Program-made: the position numbers and the translations under genes
Notes under the pieces: model-generated
What the model saw: the letters and a program-made list of their open reading frames with translations, nothing else
Database searches by the model: none
What the model was told of the DNA's origin: nothing
Source of the DNA: Blastococcus colisei
GTDB lineage: Bacteria > Actinomycetota > Actinomycetes > Mycobacteriales > Geodermatophilaceae
NCBI RefSeq assembly: GCF_006717095.1
Contig: NZ_VFQE01000001.1
Location: 1,550,001-1,614,000, forward strand
DNA: 64,000 nucleotides
Direction: 5' to 3'
Shown here: piece by piece, positions 61,443-64,000 of the stretch
Layout of the letters: every line of letters starts with the position of its first letter
Numbering within the stretch: the first letter of the stretch is position 1

Positions 61443-63051
61443 CTTGTCGTTTAACCCCTGATGCCGGTGAGTTACACGGATGTGGTTCAGGGTCTGGTCG
61501 TGAGGGCGGCCACCGCGTGATCCTTTGAAGTTGCGACGCTTCGAAGGAAACGGCGGTGGCCGCGATGGACAGTCTGGACCCAGCCGGTGCGGTTGACCAG
61601 AGCTCAGCCGCGGCAGGGTTGACGCGGCTGCGGGAGTTCCGCGGCGAGGTGTACCAGTGCCTGGGCCGGCGTGGCGATGAGCTGTTCGAGCTCACCGACG
61701 CACTGCTGTGCGCCGAGGGACCGGTGAAATCCCTGGTGGGGCTGTGCCTTGCTCCGGAGCATCGCCGTGGTCACGGCGCGCTGTACGACGCGCTCAACAG
61801 CGGACGAGTCGACGCCGACCGGCTGCGCGTCGCGCTGGCCGCGTTGCCGCTGCCGCGGATGTTCGGTGGGCGGATCGTGCTGGCCGTCGACGTCTCCCCG
61901 TGGCTGCGCCCGGACGCCGCGACCTGTCCCGACCGGCTGTTCTGCCATGTCTACGGGCGCGGGCGGAACGCCGATCAGCGGATTCCGGGCTGGCCCTATC
62001 AGGTCGTGGCCGCCCTGGAGAGCGGGCCCACCAGCTGGACGGCGATCTTGGATGCGGTGCGGCTGGGCCCGGCAGATGACGCGACCGCGGTCACCGCCGC
62101 CCAGCTGCGCGCGGTCGTGGGTCGGCTGACCGGCGCCGGGCACTGGCGCCCCGGTGACCCGGCGATCATGGTGGTGATGGACTCCGGGTACGACGTGGCC
62201 CGGCTGGCGTTCGTGCTCGCCGACCTGCCCGTGCACCTGGTCGGGCGGATCCGCGCCGACCGGGTGATGCTGGCCGCCACGCCGCCGCGGGGCCATGACT
62301 CCCGCGGCGGACGCCCCCGCAAGCACGGCGCCGTGATGGCCCTGGCCGATGAGGCCACCTGGCCGGTACCGACCACGCAGGCCAGCTCACCCACCGCGCG
62401 CTACGGAACGGCGCAGGTGTGCTCCTGGGATCGCATGCATCCGCGGCTGGCTCACCGCGGCCCCTGGGCCGACCACGACGGCCCGCTGCCGATCGTGGAA
62501 GGCACCGTGATTCGGCTGCAGGTCGAGCACCTGCCCGGACAGCGCGAGGCCAAGCCGGTCTGGCTGTGGTCATCGGTGACCGGCCCCGACGATGTCGACA
62601 TCGACGACCTGGTCGAGGAGGTGGCCCGCTGCTGGCAGGCCTACCTGCGCCGCTTCGACCTGGAGCACACCTTCCGCCTGTTCAAGCAGACCCTGGGCTG
62701 GACCGCCCCGAAGATCCGCTCACCGGAGGCCGGCGACCGCTGGACCTGGCTGGTCATCGCCGCCCACACCCAGCTGCGCCTGGCCCGCCACCTCGCCGTC
62801 GATCTCCGGCGGCCCTGGGAGAAGCCGCTACCTCCCGAGCGGCTGACCCCGGCGCGGGTGCGCCGGGGGTTTCGCCACCTGCGCGCGAAGACCGGCCACC
62901 CGGCCAGCGCGCCGAAACCCTCCCGCCCGGGACCGGGACGCCCTCCCGGAGTGAAAAACCGGCGCCAAGCCACCCGTCATGACGTCGGCAAGACCGTCAG
63001 ACGGGACACCACCAGCCCGGGCGACCACCAGATCAGGGGTTAAACGACAAG
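61443..63051 (+). mobile_element. Intact 1,609-bp insertion sequence, NF041680-type transposase
   Basis: The ends are perfect 20-bp inverted repeats, CTTGTCGTTTAACCCCTGAT at 61443-61462 and its complement at 63032-63051. Each is flanked by a direct CTGAG (61438-61442 and 63052-63056), a 5-bp target duplication. One transposase gene fills the element. All parts are intact, so insertion was recent. Confidence 0.9.
61565..63043 (+). CDS. Transposase of the insertion sequence
   Basis: About 492 residues from the ATG at 61565 (a GTG nine bases earlier is also possible). MDSLDPAGAVDQ and then LLCAEGPVKSLVGLCLAPEHRRGHGALYDALN are hallmarks of the NF041680 transposase family. LAVDVSPWLRPDA, VVMDSGYDVARLAFVLADL and LEHTFRLFKQTLGW provide the acidic DDE-type residues. 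I believe it is related to IS701-like DDE enzymes, but the IS family is not certain. The stop codon TAA lies inside the right inverted repeat, so the gene fills the element to its edge. Confidence 0.9.
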   Translation: MDSLDPAGAVDQSSAAAGLTRLREFRGEVYQCLGRRGDELFELTDALLCAEGPVKSLVGLCLAPEHRRGHGALYDALNSGRVDADRLRVALAALPLPRMFGGRIVLAVDVSPWLRPDAATCPDRLFCHVYGRGRNADQRIPGWPYQVVAALESGPTSWTAILDAVRLGPADDATAVTAAQLRAVVGRLTGAGHWRPGDPAIMVVMDSGYDVARLAFVLADLPVHLVGRIRADRVMLAATPPRGHDSRGGRPRKHGAVMALADEATWPVPTTQASSPTARYGTAQVCSWDRMHPRLAHRGPWADHDGPLPIVEGTVIRLQVEHLPGQREAKPVWLWSSVTGPDDVDIDDLVEEVARCWQAYLRRFDLEHTFRLFKQTLGWTAPKIRSPEAGDRWTWLVIAAHTQLRLARHLAVDLRRPWEKPLPPERLTPARVRRGFRHLRAKTGHPASAPKPSRPGPGRPPGVKNRRQATRHDVGKTVRRDTTSPGDHQIRG

Positions 63052-63465
63052 CTGAGGTCGCGCATCCATGTGGTGTCGAGCGTCCGGAGCGCGTGGTTGT
63101 AGATCTCGACGTAGTAGCGGGTGAATGCCTCTGCGCCATCGGCGGTCTTCTCTCGCGCCTCAGCAGGCATCGGGAGTTCTGGGGGACCGATCTCGGGCAG
63201 CGCCTCGGATGTCTCAGCTGCGCTCGACGAGGGCAGGGTGTGGTTGGCTTCCTGCTTCTCGGAGCAGCCGGTCAGGAGCGCCGTCCCGACCAGGACGCCG
63301 GCCATGGTGCGACGCAGTCCCCGAAGATCACGCACAGCGGGAGACTACGCAGGGTTCAGCGCGCACAGATCCGCATCTGTGGAGAGCGCACACCATGCCG
63401 CCGTATCGGGTGAACGGCGTCCCCAGGGACGCGGTCTCGCACGCAGCGACGGGGCGGCAAGGTCA

Positions 63466-63992
63466 TCAGGTCACGTCCGGCGCAAGCCGAGCGCCGCGGA
63501 GCCGGACCCCCGCGCCCCAGCGGCAGGCGGTCGGCGCCGTCGCGTCCGGGCTCCGCTCGCCGGTGTCGATCGCGACGACCTGATCCCACGCGGGGCCGAC
63601 GCCGAAGCGGACGACGTCATCGAGGTCACCGGTGAGCACGAACTCGCCCGTCCCGGTGAGTCGTCCAGCACCGGGACGCAGTCCGCCGATCCGCAGGCGC
63701 AGCCACCGTCGCTCTCGTAGCGCGCCGCCACCGTGACGGTGACCCGGTCCCCAGGAGCCGTGCCGTGCAGGCGGTGCTCCTTGCCGAACTTGCCGGCCCA
63801 CGACTCGTCGACGGACGAGTCGTCCGCAGCGAGAACGTCCACCCGGCAGACCACACCGTCGGTGGCGCCCGTGCCCCGGCGGGGGCCATGCAGCACCCGC
63901 AGCGTGCCGCCGAGGCCGCTGTCGGCGAACCGGCGGTCGTCTCCGTCGGTGTAGTCGTACGGGTACTTCCTCGGCGTGCGCCGCCGACCCAT
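63466..63992 (-). pseudogene. Frameshifted gene, probable metal-binding/Cys-containing protein of unknown family
   Basis: The 5' frame from 63992 reads RRTPRKYPYDYTDGDDRRFADSG and continues to GDRVTVTVAARYESDGGCAC, then GSADCVP, before it becomes Arg/Ser junk. The other frame takes over near 63670 with GAGRLTGTGEFVLTGDLDDVV and RFGVGPAWDQVVAIDTGERS to a stop at 63466. Joining them with a one-base shift gives a coherent protein of about 174 residues. Either a real frameshift or a sequencing error in a GC run explains it. I do not recognise the family. Confidence 0.6.
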
Positions 63993-64000
63993 GCCCGCCT

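Larger units (their letters stand above)
61143..63335 (-). pseudogene. DUF6318-type lipoprotein gene interrupted by an insertion sequence
   Basis: The 5' part (from GTG 63335) encodes a lipoprotein signal with lipobox LLTGC, a Glu/Ser-rich linker and TADGAEAFTRYYVEIYNHAL, then ...WMRDLS before the element. The 3' part (61143-61442) resumes as NGCETCEQLADQVDRV and runs to YSSTGGGGLLRWSDDRSTWV. Removing 61443-63051 and one copy of CTGAG restores one continuous frame. DUF6318 is a Cys-containing extracellular domain widespread in actinobacteria, function unknown. The split gene now ends prematurely (SFNP stop) inside the element. Confidence 0.85.

Noticed and set aside
1-64000. Search for tRNA, rRNA, CRISPR arrays, prophage structural genes and att sites
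   Set aside because: No cloverleaf, repeat-spacer array, capsid/tail gene or integrase was recognised, so the defence-like cluster cannot be assigned to a prophage or integrative element from this window.

Overview
The window is very GC-rich bacterial DNA with frequent GTG starts, GTGA/ATGA start-stop overlaps and several promoters that look leaderless. Protein content (two mazEF pairs, a fused acyl-CoA carboxylase, a DUF6318-type lipoprotein, AfsR/cyclase-type regulators) fits an actinobacterium. A member of the Geodermatophilaceae is my best guess, by inference only. No tRNA, rRNA or CRISPR array was seen. About 50 genes or gene remnants are supported; most other long open frames are antisense shadows of GC-rich genes.

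Region 1 (1-7.6 kb, minus strand) is a Wadjet-type anti-plasmid operon, jetA-jetB-jetC, cut by the window edge inside jetC; jetD would lie outside. A ribbon-helix-helix/MazF toxin-antitoxin pair sits between jetA and jetB. Upstream is a large protein ending in a pRiA4b ORF-3 domain. Region 2 (7.9-13.6 kb, plus) is an IclR-regulated methylamine/betaine demethylation cluster: a dimethylglycine-dehydrogenase-like flavoprotein, a monomeric sarcosine-oxidase-like enzyme and a Rieske oxygenase of the glycine-betaine demethylase type. Region 3 (13.7-19.0 kb) holds a second mazEF pair, a tandem ABM-fold protein, a divergent hydrolase/HxlR pair, a decayed SnoaL-like gene and an MFS exporter.

Region 4 (19.2-40.7 kb) is rich in nucleic-acid-processing and defence-like genes: a DUF2075 ATPase broken by one in-frame amber codon, a Fic protein with an operator array, a RecB-like nuclease/helicase, an enoyl-CoA hydratase, a PLD-nuclease/helicase/DUF3427 protein, an ADP-ribosylglycohydrolase fused to a phosphatase, and a four-gene operon of DEDDh exonuclease-BRCT, NERD-helicase, OGG-fold glycosylase and PGN_0703-type nuclease. 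This operon is the best candidate for an undescribed system, since it could couple excision of an unusual base to strand destruction. It is followed by an HhH membrane protein, a membrane-anchored thermonuclease, a NERD protein and a decayed copy of the PGN_0703 C-terminus.

Region 5 (41.0-46.1 kb) is a five-gene envelope module without a name I recognise: coiled-coil protein, four-helix membrane protein, vWA-like/OmpA lipoprotein, PH-like membrane protein and a PASTA-like protein. It runs directly into a single-chain biotin-dependent acyl-CoA carboxylase. Region 6 (49.5-53.7 kb) has a DUF4253 protein, an XRE-nucleotidyltransferase fusion whose HepT partner is truncated, and hypothetical genes beside a 40-bp scar copied from the carboxylase. 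Region 7 (53.7-64 kb) has a cyclase-ATPase regulator, a peptidoglycan glycosyltransferase, a HAD protein, a receiver/thioredoxin-reductase-like fusion, a secreted protein, a DUF6318 lipoprotein gene split by an intact 1.6-kb insertion sequence with a 5-bp target duplication, and a frameshifted gene at the right edge.
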